A stretch of DNA of 64,000 nucleotides from Spinellus fusiger (Eukaryota; Mucoromycota; Mucoromycetes; Mucorales; Phycomycetaceae). How positions within the stretch are numbered: the first letter of the stretch is position 1; every line of letters starts with the position of its first letter. Shown piece by piece: positions 12,701 to 26,299 of the stretch. The DNA lies in the NCBI GenBank assembly GCA_025094145.1, contig JALLLS010000117.1:20570-84569 (forward strand), read 5' to 3'. A program made the position numbers and the translations under genes. A model generated the notes under the pieces. It worked only from the letters and a program-made list of their open reading frames with translations. It made no database searches and was not told the DNA's origin.

Positions 12701-15700
12701 ATTTATTATTGGTAGATAGATGCATATACTTCAAGTACTCTTTTGATTGTTTGTGAAAAAAGTTTTTTCTTTTTCTTTTATTTAAAATGAAAAAAAAAGT
12801 CATTCTAAAAACTTCTACTTGAACCTTTGAGCATGAATAAAACATACATTGGATAGAAGATGTATCTTCTTCACGGGGGACACATGTAGGCCCCATTGAT
12901 GTCGAGAGTCAATGCAGTTCATTTATCTCTCATCTTTCTTTCTTTGTTTGATTTTCAATTGATATTACATGCATTCAGCATGATAGATACCTTTGATTTA
13001 TAATACCTCATTACAATTCACATTTGTGCTAGTTTCCTGTAAAGTCTATCTTTGTAATAAACCATAAATTAAACCTATAATACTAAATGCTGTAGAAAAA
13101 AGAAATCAAGATGTTTTTATTTATTTTAGTGAAACAAATAGTAAATATACCATTCATGTCTGAAAAGCATCTTTTACTCTGAACCTGCATAATTCTCTAT
13201 TCTCCATAGCTTACAAATATACATTACCATGAAGGTTCTGGTGACAAAAGTTCAATTTGAATTGTTGAATACTATGGCAAAAAGATCCAAACTTGGGCTC
13301 ACTCTTTGGGCTTTTTCTAGTACTAGAAATAATGAACAGCCTATACATAGGCATGCACATGCTCACAAGAAAAAGATGAAGCAATAGTGCCTCCTAGGGC
13401 TATCTTGCTATTAGACGCCACCTCCTATTCAGTGCAAAGACACCTGTTTATTCAATGTTGAATACAGAAAACTCCTTTTTCAAAACCTAGTTTAGATTCA
13501 TGGACTTTTGCTGTTTCACAATAAAGCACAAATTCTATAAACAAAATACGTACTTGCCATTGAGAATGTATCGCTTGATCCTCTTTAAGCAATAAATTTA
13601 TATAAAAAAGAGTGTCTATTGAAATGACTCTGATTTTATTATATAGAATGTACAATGTAGCCATTGAATCACATTAACTAAGTAGGGTTTGTTTGTTTGT
13701 TTGTTTAACAAGTTGACAAGAACTCTACTTCTTGAAGGAGTTTACATGCACACGTTCATTGATCTAAATTAATTAATCAATGACATGCACGAAAATAATT
13801 TACTTTTTTGTTGATAGCAAAGCGATAAATGAGAAGACAGTTTATTGAGTATCTCAATACACCCTAGTTCTATGCACATATATTCAAGAATGAACAAATA
13901 ATACAATTACAATTACATTCTATGTATGGCTTGTAGAGAGATAATAAGAATATCTATTTTAAATGCCATGACTGAAATATCTTACGATAAACTATATTTT
14001 TAGTATCTGCAACAATTGAATCAACTGATTTTATAGCAGCTTTACACTGACATATTCATCTACAACAGCAGAGTTCTTTTCTGTTGATTTATTATAGAAA
14101 AGGAAAAGTAAGTGGCTAGTTTTGAAAGTCTGTGTCTCAAAAATCACAAAACGTAGTATTATTCAATGTTCTTTTTCATTCTATGAAGCTAATGAATGAG
14201 TAAATCAAAAGACAAGAGCCGATACAATCGGTTATCTACAGTTGTCTGTGCAGTTTTACTTTTTTACCATTTATTTTTTATAAATAAATAAATAAATACC
14301 TCATGGCATGATTCTATAGAAAAACATATTAGTGGCATTGATCAAAATTTGATTATTGGTGGACCCTCTATCTTTCAAGAATGTAAACAAATGTCCATTC
14401 AACAAACTAACATGCAAGTTACTTTTACAATTGGTATTCAATCTCTCTTCTTGAAAGTACTCGGGTATAAATATAAAAAAGGATTCAGAATAATAATAAA
14501 ACCGTCATTTAGTCAATAATTGATACATTACCGGGATAAGTTACTTCTTCTACTTTACTATTTAGATACTAGTAGCATTTATCTCTTTGTAGAATGCATA
14601 GAGTACATATCAAAACCCTCTTTCCTGACACTAAGGAATGATGCGTCATTTAGTTTCTAAATGTGTACTTTCAAAAGAAGAGTTACTAATATAATTATAG
14701 CATTATTTCTTTGACTCCACTGTCGTTCTTCATAACATAGAGGGAATGCAACAATGTGTGGTTGATGGAAAATATTTATCAAGCGACTTAATTGAATAAT
14801 CAAGATAAAAATCACATGTAACAATCTTTAAATACATCCAGCTATCATCATTAGCTCATGACTTGGTGTTTGTTTATTTCTTACACCTTTGGGTATCTAG
14901 AAAATGTCGACACACCACAGTTTGACTTTAAATAGCTTAATTTGTCTGAGTCAATAGTAAGTTCTATAGAGAATAGATCTAATTCATAGCATTATGAATA
15001 AATACAGTCACTAGACTGGTTTAGGCACAGGTTTAAAGAAAAATGTCAGATTAAAATAGGTTTCTAATCATTATAATTATAACAAGACAGAAAGTTCTCA
15101 TTATGATGTATCTCATATTAAATATTACACTTTAAGTCAAATGCAGCAAAAGCAGTAAACACACTCCTTTTTCCATTTTTCTATTTTTTCTATTTTTCTA
15201 TTTAGAAACAATAAAAATAGTCTCAGCTGAGGGATTCATTCTCAAACTAAATAATAATAATAATAATAATAATAATATTAGAAAGCATTGTCCACTGAAG
15301 AAAATGTTACACTTTTTCATGATACTGTGTAATTGTTGTTGTTGTTGCTGTTGTTGTTTTGTCAAGTCATTCTCTTTTATGTGTCTATTGAGGTTTCTCA
15401 AATAACACCTTGGCATCTTTGGATCCAACATACTAGCATGAGCTGTGGTATAAACTATACAAAGACTAATGTACAAACACATGCTTTAAATGTTATCAAA
15501 ATAAATATTTATTTTACTAAAGTGTTAACTTTTAGAACGGATCATTTTTGATTAGGGAAATATAGCTTAATGATAATAATAAAAAGTTTTTTTTAGTGGA
15601 CATTATTTTCATACTGACCAAAAAGTAAAAATAAGATCAAATCTGAGAAACAGGTGAGTATTGTACCTAATCATCAAACAAGGACCCACTTTTAGTCAAC

Positions 15701-17825
15701 TTTGATCAAAGAAAAATAGACATCAGTAGAGCCTCCAAAGAGATGAATCACTACAGAATTAATATCCATTGTCTAGAGTAAAATAGAACGACACTTTCTT
15801 TATAAATATGTAAAGCTACTATTATCACCATTGACTTTAGACCAACTGCCAGTCTTCCTGAATTTCTGGTGTTCTCTTGACCCCAGGGTAGATCTCTTTT
15901 AAAGAAACCGATATAGTTAAAATATGGCGTTCTTCAGTTCAATGGAGTAACTACAACGCATGGTAGAGCCAAAAGGACCCACAAAGCCTCCTTTTCTATT
16001 TTAACAAAAGACATGCGCTTTTTTTAAAAAAAGCTATTGCCTTAGTTATAGGTTAGGCTTACTAGCAATAGATCTAGAAGGAAACGTGAATCATGACGTG
16101 TTACTTTCTCTGTGCACGATTTTATATCCCGTGAATGATAAACATACATTGTTCATCCTGGCTTTATTTTATAGAACCTTCTGATAATAAGCTCTTCTTC
16201 AAGTTGACACCAATAGAGAGCATATCCTACCATGAATTTATTTTTTCTTGATTTATTCTATAGATACAGAAGAGAATAAGAGAAGAATAGGTCAGTGTGA
16301 GCTATTTTTAATAGAAAAAAAGGGTATTCAATGTATCTATTTTTCATAGTTACAAAATAACAGGGGGAGGGGGTGGCTATTTTTTTTTTCAATAAAGTTT
16401 GTCAAGGTTGAATAGGAAAGTAACTAAAGAAACAGCACCAATGAGATACAATTGACACCCGAGAAACAGTACTATTGAATAAGAAGCTAAGAGATGAATG
16501 TTATCCTTTTGCTTACTAGATGAGAGTCGTCTTTTGTTTATTAACTAGGGTGTCATTGCTACTCCTCACGTCATTATGAGTAGAATCTAATGAATATCTG
16601 ACGATCAATAAGATCAGCTATGTGATGACGTTTATTTCACCATGTCAATAGTATTTAATGCAAAAGACAATGCATGGGAAGAAGAAATAAGAAATGCATG
16701 GCAAGTGTCTGTGTCTCCTTTTGGTATAAAATATCCTTATCTAGCAAGAGGACCATGATTCCTTTACCTTTTTGTGATTTTACTAAAGGAGTTTTTACTT
16801 GAAAAGGAAATTTAGTATGTCTTTTTCTCCCTCTCTTTCCTGTATGTATTTTTAGATGACATTGAACAAGACTACACTGAGTAATAGAGTGAGCTGGATT
16901 ATTATTTTTCCCTTGAAATGTCCTACCTTTAATTTTCACTGGATCCAATGATACCCACCTTGTGGTTTTGCAGACAAAAAGTAATCAACAAATTCGGTCA
17001 CACAAGAAGGTCCTAAATAAAGGGATGCTGCCAGATGAACTTGACAAAAGCGTACAAGTTACACGGAGTTGTGCTGAAGAAACTCGACAAATTACAGATC
17101 TGCCATTTCTTTTTTCTTGTGTTTTAAATCAGCTAAAGGGAAAAAGCTAAATGGGTGGTACAATGTAGAATAATTGCTTGTGTGTTCCTTGTGAACATTA
17201 GAGGCAACATTATAGCATCGACAAAATACTTTGTTTTTCCAATACTTGGCGGTCCATAGAAGCGGTAGAAAACAGTAATAAGAATAGAAATGGCAGTACT
17301 AATATTGATAATATTAAGAATAGGCATTGTAAGGGAGATATTTTCACAACACGCCTTTTTCTATTCAGTTATTCATAAAAGTATACAATTTAAATCCTTA
17401 AAGTGGCGATATCATAACTTAACACTGCTAAATGGTATTACAGGATCGACAAGGTTGAGTAGGAAATTACACATCAGCATTCATGCCTCTGATGTAGTAT
17501 CAGGTTTTGTTAGTAGGCTGCTATTATTGTTATTATTGTTAAATGAAATAAAGGCACTAAAATAGATGAATAGATAAACACATAAGCACATGAATAGATT
17601 AACAGATAAACAAACTAAAAACAAAACAGCTTCTTTTTCTTTTTCTTTTTTCTTTCTTTTAGTATGTGTTTTGATGTTTTAGTAAGGTTGATGTATTAAT
17701 AATGAAGAATTGCAGTAATTTATGGTATCTAGAAAGAAAAAGAGAAAGGAAAACATAACACGCATATATATATATATATGTGCAGATACATGTATATGTA
17801 AAGAAGAATACAATAAATGATAACG
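9753..17825. other. 8-kb AT-rich gene-poor region
   Basis: No convincing gene is seen between the hydrolase and the methyltransferase. The sequence is AT-rich with dispersed low-complexity tracts. Short open frames such as 10303-10605, 11061-11318, 15198-15482 and 16962-17150 lack recognisable domains. A repeat at about 11.70-11.88 kb has a diverged partner at 61.97-62.16 kb, so at least part of this block is old mobile-element sequence. Confidence 0.6.
11700..11885. repeat. Dispersed repeat, copy 1 (partner at 61965-62155)
   Basis: The segment containing TAGCCATCCTATGA, TAAGGATATACATA, TTCAAATACAAAA and ATAAAACCTCGAAT matches 61965-62155 in the same order and orientation, with about the same spacing. 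Both copies begin with a T/A-rich TTTTATTTTTAT stretch. The similarity is clear but diverged. I see no coding capacity. Confidence 0.7.
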
Positions 17826-19229
17826 TTAGTCGTCTAAAGGCTTCTGAGCTAAAAAGGCGTAAAGTCCAACATAACTTTTTGTTTCTACCAATTCTTGTTT
17901 GGAGGGATATAGAAGAACACTCTTGTGTGCAGGCGGGATTTCCATGACTAGTTTTATCATGGGTGTAATGGCATCCATAATGGCTTTGTAGACTTCATAG
18001 TATGCTTCTCCAACCAATCCACCCCAACCAAGAGGAACTTCACGGTATTCACTTTGCAGAATGGTCATTCTGGCATCACTCAGCATCATATCTAGTTTAG
18101 CACCCGCTGTTTTATCGATTCCTCTTATAGCACAGAACTTTTCAACTAATACATCCATAAGCCAAGTGCTTGAAAGAAGAATACAGTCGCTTACATATCG
18201 ATGGGATCAATTTGGAGTCGTACAGTGAAGGTTCTAGGTCTTCTTTAACTATTGGAGAATCAGATTCTTGATGTGCTCTGACCTCTAAAAGCAAAAGAAG
18301 GTGTTCAGAAATAAGATTAAAATAAAGAAAAAAGACAAAGGGGAAAAAAGTTTTTCTGTTCATTTTGTTACTTGTAAAAGATAGCTCTAGAGATCATTTA
18401 CCTTCTGTCACTGTAGAGTAGAAATCACTTCCTCCTTTTGATATCTATTGCTATAAGTCATGATAGCATCAGAGCCACCTACCGTTAAATCCATATCGAT
18501 GCATTGGAATAAGCCACCATCCTTTAATACTCTACGTATCTCAAGCATAATTCGTGCCCATTCGTCTGACTTGAATGCAAGGGCTACAAATCTATCGACG
18601 AGCGGTGTTAGGGGTAACTGTGGTACCATCTTTCTGTAGCTTGACCAGAAGTCTTCTTACCTCAATTGTATAAAATCTATCATGACGTGAGTTGAGAATT
18701 ATTTTTTGGTTTCTTACCAAATGTTTGATCTGGAAATGGTAAGCCATGCAGCACATTGGCACAGTGAAAACTTAAGTTTACAGGCCGAATAATTTGCGGC
18801 CACATGGCACTCATATCTACACCTGTAAAATGGCAATTCGGGTATTCAAGACTTGTTTGGCAAAGCCAAGTTGCTGGTCCACAGCATACATCAAGGATGT
18901 GTAGCTCTCCACCTTGAAAATCCAGTCTTTTGGTGGCTTCTGTCATAATATTACTATAAAATAGTCACTTGAATGTCAAACAACTCAAGTTACCATCCCA
19001 GGAGTTCCTTTGTAAGGAAGTGTTCTTCGTGTAATCTATCAATCTCTCTGTCATCCATAGGCAGTGGATAAATGCTGTCTTGTTCTGTATGGTATATTCG
19101 TCCTTCGATCATCTGTTTTCCCTGCAGCACTGTTGTATTTTTCTCTAGACTCAAGTCTTTCAATGGTTTAGGGCGGTGAGTGAGTCGTAAATTGGAGGAT
19201 TGGTTCGAGTGAGAGAATAAATTGCCCAT
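17826..19229 (-). CDS. SAM-dependent methyltransferase (class I)
   Basis: Multi-exon minus-strand gene. The clear exons are 19229-18994, 18953-18718, 18633 to about 18479, 18284-18195 and 18145-17826. The N-terminus MGNLFSHS fits an N-myristoylation signal (Gly2, Ser6). The next part has IYHTEQDSIYPLPMDDRE, seen in a fungal methyltransferase group. Exon 2 carries SAM motif I (LHILDVCCGPATWL) and CHFTGVDMS; exon 4 has RRVLKDGGLFQCIDMDL. The last exon ends LYAFLAQKPLDD. The middle is uncertain. A 16-nt exon (18676-18661, giving FDFIQLR) would be followed by a 27-nt GT-AG segment (18660-18634). That segment is in frame and contains TAA, so it is either an ultrashort intron or a premature stop. 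A 9-nt exon (18410-18402) is also needed to keep the frame. The gene could be functional with microexons or a young pseudogene. Confidence 0.7.
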
Positions 19230-22200
19230 ATTTGAAAGTATTAATATAATATGTGTGCGTATATAGAAAGAAAAAGAAAAGAAAGAGAATAAGCGAAGAG
19301 AAAGAAAGAAAGAAGCAAAACTAAGAAATAAGGCTAATAATAAAAAATAAAAAATAAAAAAAATAAAAATAAATAAAAATAAAAATAAAAATAAAAAATA
19401 AAATGAAGCAAGGAGACAAGTTTACTTTATGCACAGTATTACATCCAAATGAGAAAGATATCTCAGCAGTCCGTTCAACCTATTTTAGCTCATCGTAACA
19501 GTCAAAGGGGATTCTGGCAGTGCTCAAACTTAGTTTAAAAAGATCCTCTCCTCTTTGTTTCACTATTGATTAAGCGTCCCATCTGTTTGTAATCAGTAAC
19601 TAATATTATCTAATTTTTTATTTATTTTTTACTCTATTTTCACCCCTTTTGTCCAATTCTTATCAATAGAGCTGTCTACCTGATAAGGTACGTAAACTGT
19701 CATTTACATAAGTGCTACGTAAATCTCCGTTGGTTCATTTTGAACTCAATGCTTTAACTCAACGTTCACAGTGATTAACTCTATCTCATCTAGCTTTTTT
19801 AAAATAGGCAAACATTTGAAGCAACTGTTTATACCAAAATCAACCAAAGTACACTATGGATTCCAAAGATAGGAGTAAAAAAAAGAGGGAGTTTAGTGAA
19901 ATAATTTAACATGCACATCAATAAATATACCTTTTTTTTCTTCCATTTCTTTTCTTTTCTTTTCTTTTCTCGACGATAGAAAATAATTATGGCAGACAAC
20001 GGAGTAAAAACTCAATATTTGGTCATTCAGACTTTACAAGAGGGAGGGTCCATTGAGGGATTTCAAGCATAAAAACAAAAAGGCCGAAGAGGCTTCATTA
20101 ATGTTTGTTAAGTTGATGATAAGAAAAGAAAAGAACCGGAGAAATAAAATAAGTCTATTATTTAAACTATAATGCTAGTTTTGTATTTACAAGTGGTCTA
20201 CTATTACCTATTTATATCAAGCACCCATTATACTTTTTATTTTATTTTACTATATTACATTATATTATATTACATTATATTGCATTCTATGCATATATGT
20301 ATAGATACCAAGATACCATTGACATAGAGATCTATTGATACAGATCTGCTCATCCATTGATAGGCCAATGGAGCATTCGATTTGTTAATAACCAAAGCTC
20401 TTAAATATAGTATTCTTTCATTATGACAATTTAATAGCTAGATTGGACCAATGATAATAAATATAATATAATATATTGATGGAGAACTCAGACAGTAAAG
20501 TGACATCTTACTGTCTTTTGTATTATTATATTTACACATTTCTATCGTCAATGTCGCTCTTCATAAGTTTCACAAGTTCACGTCATTTATTCCAAGATAC
20601 AAATTTAGAAAGAACAAAGAACTAATGTACTTTCACAGTTGTTTAAAGTCACTAAGCTACATAAAAGTAGAATACTGAATTACGATTCTGCTTTATTTCT
20701 CCGTGCGTTAATATTCTGCTCATCCCTTTATTTTCCCCCTGATGAAAGCGAACCACATCCATAGTCCATTGTTTGCTGGAATTGATTTGACTGTTATATA
20801 AACATAGCCTACAAATATACCTACAAGAGCAATTCATGTTATAGATACAGTATTACAAAGGTACTGAGCATCAGATACCCTTCTACACTGATACATCAAG
20901 TAAAGTGATATGATCTTTTTTATCCCTATCCACTCATGCAGCAATGCAAGCAAATTGGGTGGAACATAAATGATTAGCCATGTAACAGCTAAACAACACT
21001 TTCAAATCACGACAGAGAGCCCCAAGCAACATGGTGCTTGGATGTTTTAGGAATTTTTTCAAATAAACAGCCAACAATGTATGTCGTTTTGGTGGGTATG
21101 GAAAAACTCCATTGTGCACTCAAATAAGCCACATTATAAATCACAGTAGGGTATGCTTATTGTTTATGAATGTATGTGCTTAATGTTTTATATCTTCATT
21201 ATTAAACAAGCCCTCTACAAATTCATTGATCTACTAAAAAAAGAAAGTGACAAGCCGAGCCTTGCAATTTGAAAGTTTTTAAAAAGGGTATTAGCCAAGC
21301 TTACACAGTGGATAGCAGAAAGATTCAAATGCTTACTTCTTCAATACATCCTTCTATACCAACCTGGCAATGCATTATTGACAAAAAAAGATATCTTCAG
21401 CCATTACTGACAGCACCTCCATAGTATGACTAAGATAATGGCCTATTTTTTTGTGTTTTCTCTTTTATTCTCTACATTGCAGTTTGACGGATTAACACAA
21501 TAAATAAGCCAGCCTTCCATTGTATTGCACCGCTCCTTTTCAGTGTTTTTGTGTCTTTTTAGGGTTAGAGTTGTTGCTATAGTGTTCTTATAAGCAGCCC
21601 ATCACCCACCAATTGTTTCTTGTAGATAATAGAGTCAGCTACATTCTAATGACATGGAGAACTGATATCATTTATTTACTATTAACATTTACATTTTGCT
21701 ACTCTATTCTTGATAACTGAACCAATACTGTGTTGAGATCGTGTTACTTAAAGTTCAGTCACACTTATGTCTTATAATGCTCTGCCTATCTTTCTTTCAA
21801 TACATACCGCACTCATCATAATACACACTACAGTTAAGTATATGTTGTGTAATAATATACTTACATTTTTTTTAAATAATGGAAAATATGAACCCATCCT
21901 TCATATTAGAGTTGACTATACTTAGTGACACTTTTCATTGAATGAATAGGCATTCTGATTCCTGTGTCTATCTATGTTCATAAAATAATGACAAACAGGT
22001 GAAGCTCTCTACATTGAATCCCTTTATTTCATTTGCAATATTAAGTAGGCTATGTTGTTTCTCAATAGAACCCAAGATGTATCAAACAACTAATGTTTGT
22101 CGCACACTTAAATATTGATTCCAATGTCAAACACTGCTAAAAGGGTAGTGCAAGATCTCCATGTTACTTGGTGCACTACAAAAATGAAAAAGTCGTGCTA

Positions 22201-24186
22201 CACGGAAAACGACTGTACTCGCCGTATGTAGGCACTGGGAATACGCCCAGCTCTATATATTTTGTATCTCCCCCTTTCTCTTCTTATTTTTATCAGCATT
22301 CAAAAGTAGGTGTTGATTTGAAAAGTAACAATAAAAACTCTGTATTCTCTTTTTCCCTGAGAGTGAGCGAGTGAGCGAGTGAGCGAGCATTGGAATATAT
22401 ATATAAATAAATAAATAAATAAAAAGGCTATAGAGAAGGGCATTGAAAAATAAAAGGTACTTTCTTTCATTCTTCTGTCTTATTATTCCGGGTATTTTCA
22501 ATTTTCCCTGTCCTTTTATCTTCTATTCTTATACGATGATTTATATACCCAATATGGGTTTGGTACCCCACACCTATAGTCCAACAGTATGAAGATGAAT
22601 TTCCTCGTCTCTCTTTTGAAGTGTTGCTCTGTTGTGTTTTCTCCCTAACCTTGTTTTTAAGTCATAGTATCATGAACACCAAGTATACTGTATTTTTCTG
22701 TTTTTATTTCTAATGAAAAGATATATAGGATCACCCCATCTACCTTGAGAATATATTCAAAGGTATTAATGTCTAAGAAAAAAGAAAGAAAGAAAGAAAA
22801 GCAAAAAACCTTTTTTATTTCATTGGATAAGACACTATGGTGGCGTTGCTTCTCGATTAGCATAACAACGAGAGGAATATGAATATGAATTAAAGAAGAC
22901 AGTTGCATGAGTAACTATAGATACTTGTATTTGACTTCAAATATTGGATTGCCAGGGTAATCATCTAACAAATATAATACACCTATTGTTGACTAGAAGG
23001 GATGACATTTAATAGAGATGTATTTTGAATTTCTATATCTTTTTTTAGAATACAACCATTGATTAAAGTAACCCATTTGGCTTTACGCCAGCTCAAATGA
23101 AACAATATATGAATATGAATATGAATATGAATATGAATGTAGATATAGATATCAATATAAATGAATGGATATAAATACATATTAATATACACTACTGGAG
23201 TTAAAACATGCTACACCGTCACCACCAGAGACATGTATGTCTTGTTTTATTTGGCATTAGTGTTGGTGTATTGACAAAGGCATGTTGAAATATAGAAATG
23301 AGATGATATTATTGCATACAGAACATGGCATACCATACAATACTTTAATAAGGAGATCGAGTATACATACGTTGAATATAGCATGCCTATTATGAGTATG
23401 CACAGATAGCTAATGTTTTGATATGAAGCAATGTATTTTTCATTCACAGGAAATATAATTTACTTTGTTGGTAAATAGAACAATAGTATATTGGAATACA
23501 AGCGATTACACAATGTATTTTTACTATTGTGTTGTGTCTCCAATAGTGTTAATACTTTTTTTTCCCCATAAACACGATAAACTAAAAAAAAAAGTCCCTG
23601 TTTCTGATTATTTATCTGTCTGTGTTTTTGTTCCTCCGACAAATCTATCCATTAAAAGTATTTAGAGCACACAATATACGTAAGGTACTTTTATAGATAA
23701 ACTTGCTATACATTATTTCACAGTTAGAGAAACAGTAGATGTTCAAGTTAAAAGATGGTACAGAGATATTTACGCTACTGTTTTATGTTGTGTATTTAAT
23801 GGCACATGCAGCTGTCTTGGCAAAAGATCACAAGAATTTTAGGACATCCATTCCATCTGTCTTCGTGCAATGTTTTTATTTTTTTTTATTTTTTTTAGAA
23901 ATAGTCACTATGTTATTGACCATTCTTGGCCAATCATTTTATAGTCAACATTTTTTATACACTACTATTAGCCACTTGGCCCATTGCGGGTCATGACTGC
24001 TAGCCCTTTGGGTGTGTAGATCAAGCCAATGCTTATCAGAATTGTGTGTTTTACAGTGTTGATATCTATTTTTGGGATTCAGATTTCGAAGTAGCATTAT
24101 AATGTCCGGTGAAAGAATACATCAAAAAAAAATAGACGTGACCGTTTTTTACGAATGGCTAACTGCCAAGGAGCTCATTTTTAATA
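19230..24186. other. AT-rich intergenic region
   Basis: About 5 kb with no recognisable gene. It includes A-rich tracts (about 19.26-19.40 kb), TATATTACATTATATT-like sequence (about 20.23-20.29 kb), and short GAGTGAGC (about 22.36-22.39 kb) and GAATAT (about 23.11-23.14 kb) tandem repeats. Confidence 0.6.
22363..22391. repeat. GAGTGAGC short tandem repeat
   Basis: Three to four copies of GAGTGAGC, followed by AT-rich (AAAT)n sequence to about 22424. Confidence 0.75.
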
Positions 24187-25528
24187 TACAGCCACACCCA
24201 ATTGACTTTAATACTTGCCTAAATTTTAATAAAAAACCTTTTTTTTTGCATAAAACTCCTTTTCTTTCTAAGTAGTGTTAAGCCAACTCACTATGTCAGA
24301 TACATTTTCAGAAACTCACATTTGTGGAGAATAGGATAGGGCAAAAGATAGAAGATGATGGGGCATTTATTACATATTTAAGGCTGGATTAAAATTGACT
24401 GTCCCAACAAACGTAGTTGAGATGAAAAAGCCCACAGTTCAAAATAGTATCAGAAACATCAAAGTTAGTGGGTCATCATTGCGTTTAAAGAGTCATGGAA
24501 AACATATATAAAAAAGCCAGTGAGAGGGACCTCAGACAACTGAAAAAGGTCATTAGAGAGGACACATTTGCCTCATATAATCAGCTGAAATTGGAAATGC
24601 TGAGGATTCAGGTTGATGTATATAAAAACACCATTATCAGCTACTGCAATTAGTTAGGGTTTGGATCTTTTTCTCTAGCTCACAACCCAGCCTTAACTGA
24701 AAAACACAAAGAGAAACGGCTTTGTTGAGCTAAAGAACATGTCAATTGGACGAACGACCAGTGGAAAGGCGTTATCTGGTCTGATGAGTCCAGGTGCACC
24801 GTGAAAAGGAACGATGGAGGTGCCCCTGTCATCAGAAAAGTTAGAGAAAGGTATGATCATAATTCTATTGTTCCAACAACAAAGTTTGGTGGCGGAGGGG
24901 TCATGCTTTGGAGCTGTTTTTGGGCGGGCGGATTTGGTTCATTAGTCTTTGTTGATGGTACTGTAAACTAAGACGAGTATATCAATATTTTGGCTGGTGA
25001 ATTCCATCCTTGGTTCATGGAATTGCATCAGAAAGAGGATAGGGCGTTTCTGTTACAAGAAGATGGTACTAGCTGTCATACTGGGGCCTATGCCAGATGG
25101 TGGAAGGAGACACATCAAATTAGGGGCTTTGAGTACTGACCCACACAAATACTATACTTGAACACAATTGAACATGTTTGATATGCCTTGGAAAGAAAAA
25201 TTGAGGAAATAAGGGTATCTATTACCAATATTGAAAGTTTGAAGGCTCTACTTGCAGAGGAGTGGGAGAGGGTTGGTGTTGAACTTGCACAACGATGAGT
25301 TCTGAGTATGACAGATAGATGCCAGGCTGTCATTGATGCCAAATGAGGGCATACAAAATATTAATTGTATTATTATTATCTATAAATAAATATATTAAGC
25401 TTTGGTGTGTTAAAGTTTGAAGCTTCTAGATCAAATTTAAAGTGTTTTATGTAATGTCGAACATATCCTAAATATTTCGTCCTAATATTAATTTTCAAAA
25501 GTATTAAATTCAATTGGGTGTGGCTGTA
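24187..25528 (+). mobile_element. Tc1/mariner element A, complete ends, dead transposase
   Basis: The left end TACAGCCACACCCAATTGA and the right end, whose reverse complement starts with the same 19 bases, form terminal inverted repeats that stay similar for about 30 bp. Both ends abut the dinucleotide TA (24185-24186 and 25529-25530), the classical Tc1/mariner target duplication. The element is about 1.34 kb and contains a decayed transposase frame on the plus strand. Confidence 0.85.
24480..25364 (+). pseudogene. Tc1/mariner transposase pseudogene (element A)
   Basis: In one main frame the sequence reads WKGVIWSDES (first catalytic Asp, about 24770-24800), FGGGGVMLWSCFWAGGFG, LLQEDGTSCHTGAYARWW (second Asp) and YLNTIEHV (the Glu of DD34E). 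It ends with RCQAVIDAK-GHTKY. In-frame stops occur, for example the TAA after VDGTVN, several TGAs in the C-terminal third, and the TGA inside the terminal AK-GHTKY motif. The N-terminal helix-turn-helix part (24.4-24.7 kb) is more degraded. It cannot encode an active enzyme. Confidence 0.85.
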
Positions 25529-25616
25529 TAAGAAGATTTTCACAAATTTTTGCCGCATTTGTCATAAAGACATTTTCTATCATTGGAGCTACAACCCTTT
25601 TTGAAAATATTAACTC

Positions 25617-25800
25617 ATACTACTAAACTGAGAAAGGGATACCATCAAATACCAAGAGATAATCATTGATAGATTTCAATAGCATACCACTGAAGCTAAA
25701 TACTAGTAGTATAGAATTATAAAAAAGACAGCAATACAAAGTAATAAACATCAGAGCTTAACTACCTGTAAACTGACCGGATTATCTTTGGACTAACAAG
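25617..25800. repeat. Dispersed repeat segment B (partner at 59712-59900)
   Basis: Blocks such as CTGAAGCTAAA, AATTATAAAA and GTTTAACTAC-like sequence occur in the same order here and at about 59712-59900. Similarity is moderate, so this is an old dispersed repeat. Confidence 0.5.
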
Positions 25801-26299
25801 CCATTGATGACACACTTTCCTTTAAGAACTTGTCGCATTTTTTCAGAATATTTTGTCTAGGAAAACACATGAAATTTGTCCCATCATTAAAATGAAACTC
25901 TCTATTGTTAATTCATCTGTCTGGTCCTATTACTTTTCTTCTTTATATAAATAGCTAGTGTGGCAATTCTTTTTCCCTTTTTCTCTTTTTCTCTTTTTCT
26001 TCTCTTTCTTTTTACATGGAACCGTCTTTAAGAATGACAGCCTTAAAGAGCTCCATGAGCGGCATAGGGTGAAGGTCACAGTACATCCAACATCTTCAAT
26101 AACTTGTATCTAAAGTTCACCATCTGGTGTCACCCATTTTCATTCCTAAAGTACATCTTTATTCATGAACTGGAAGATGATCCTAGGTTTCTTTTAGAAG
26201 ACTTTATCAATGATACTCTTTTTAAAGAAGTTTTCTAATCTTTTTTAACAAATTACAAGCCGAGAAAAGTAAAGGTTCCAGAGAAAGAAAGAGTTTACA

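Noticed and set aside
19989..20072. 27-codon ORF starting MADNGVKTQYLVIQ
   Set aside because: Protein-like start but far too short, with no splice partner or recognisable family nearby.
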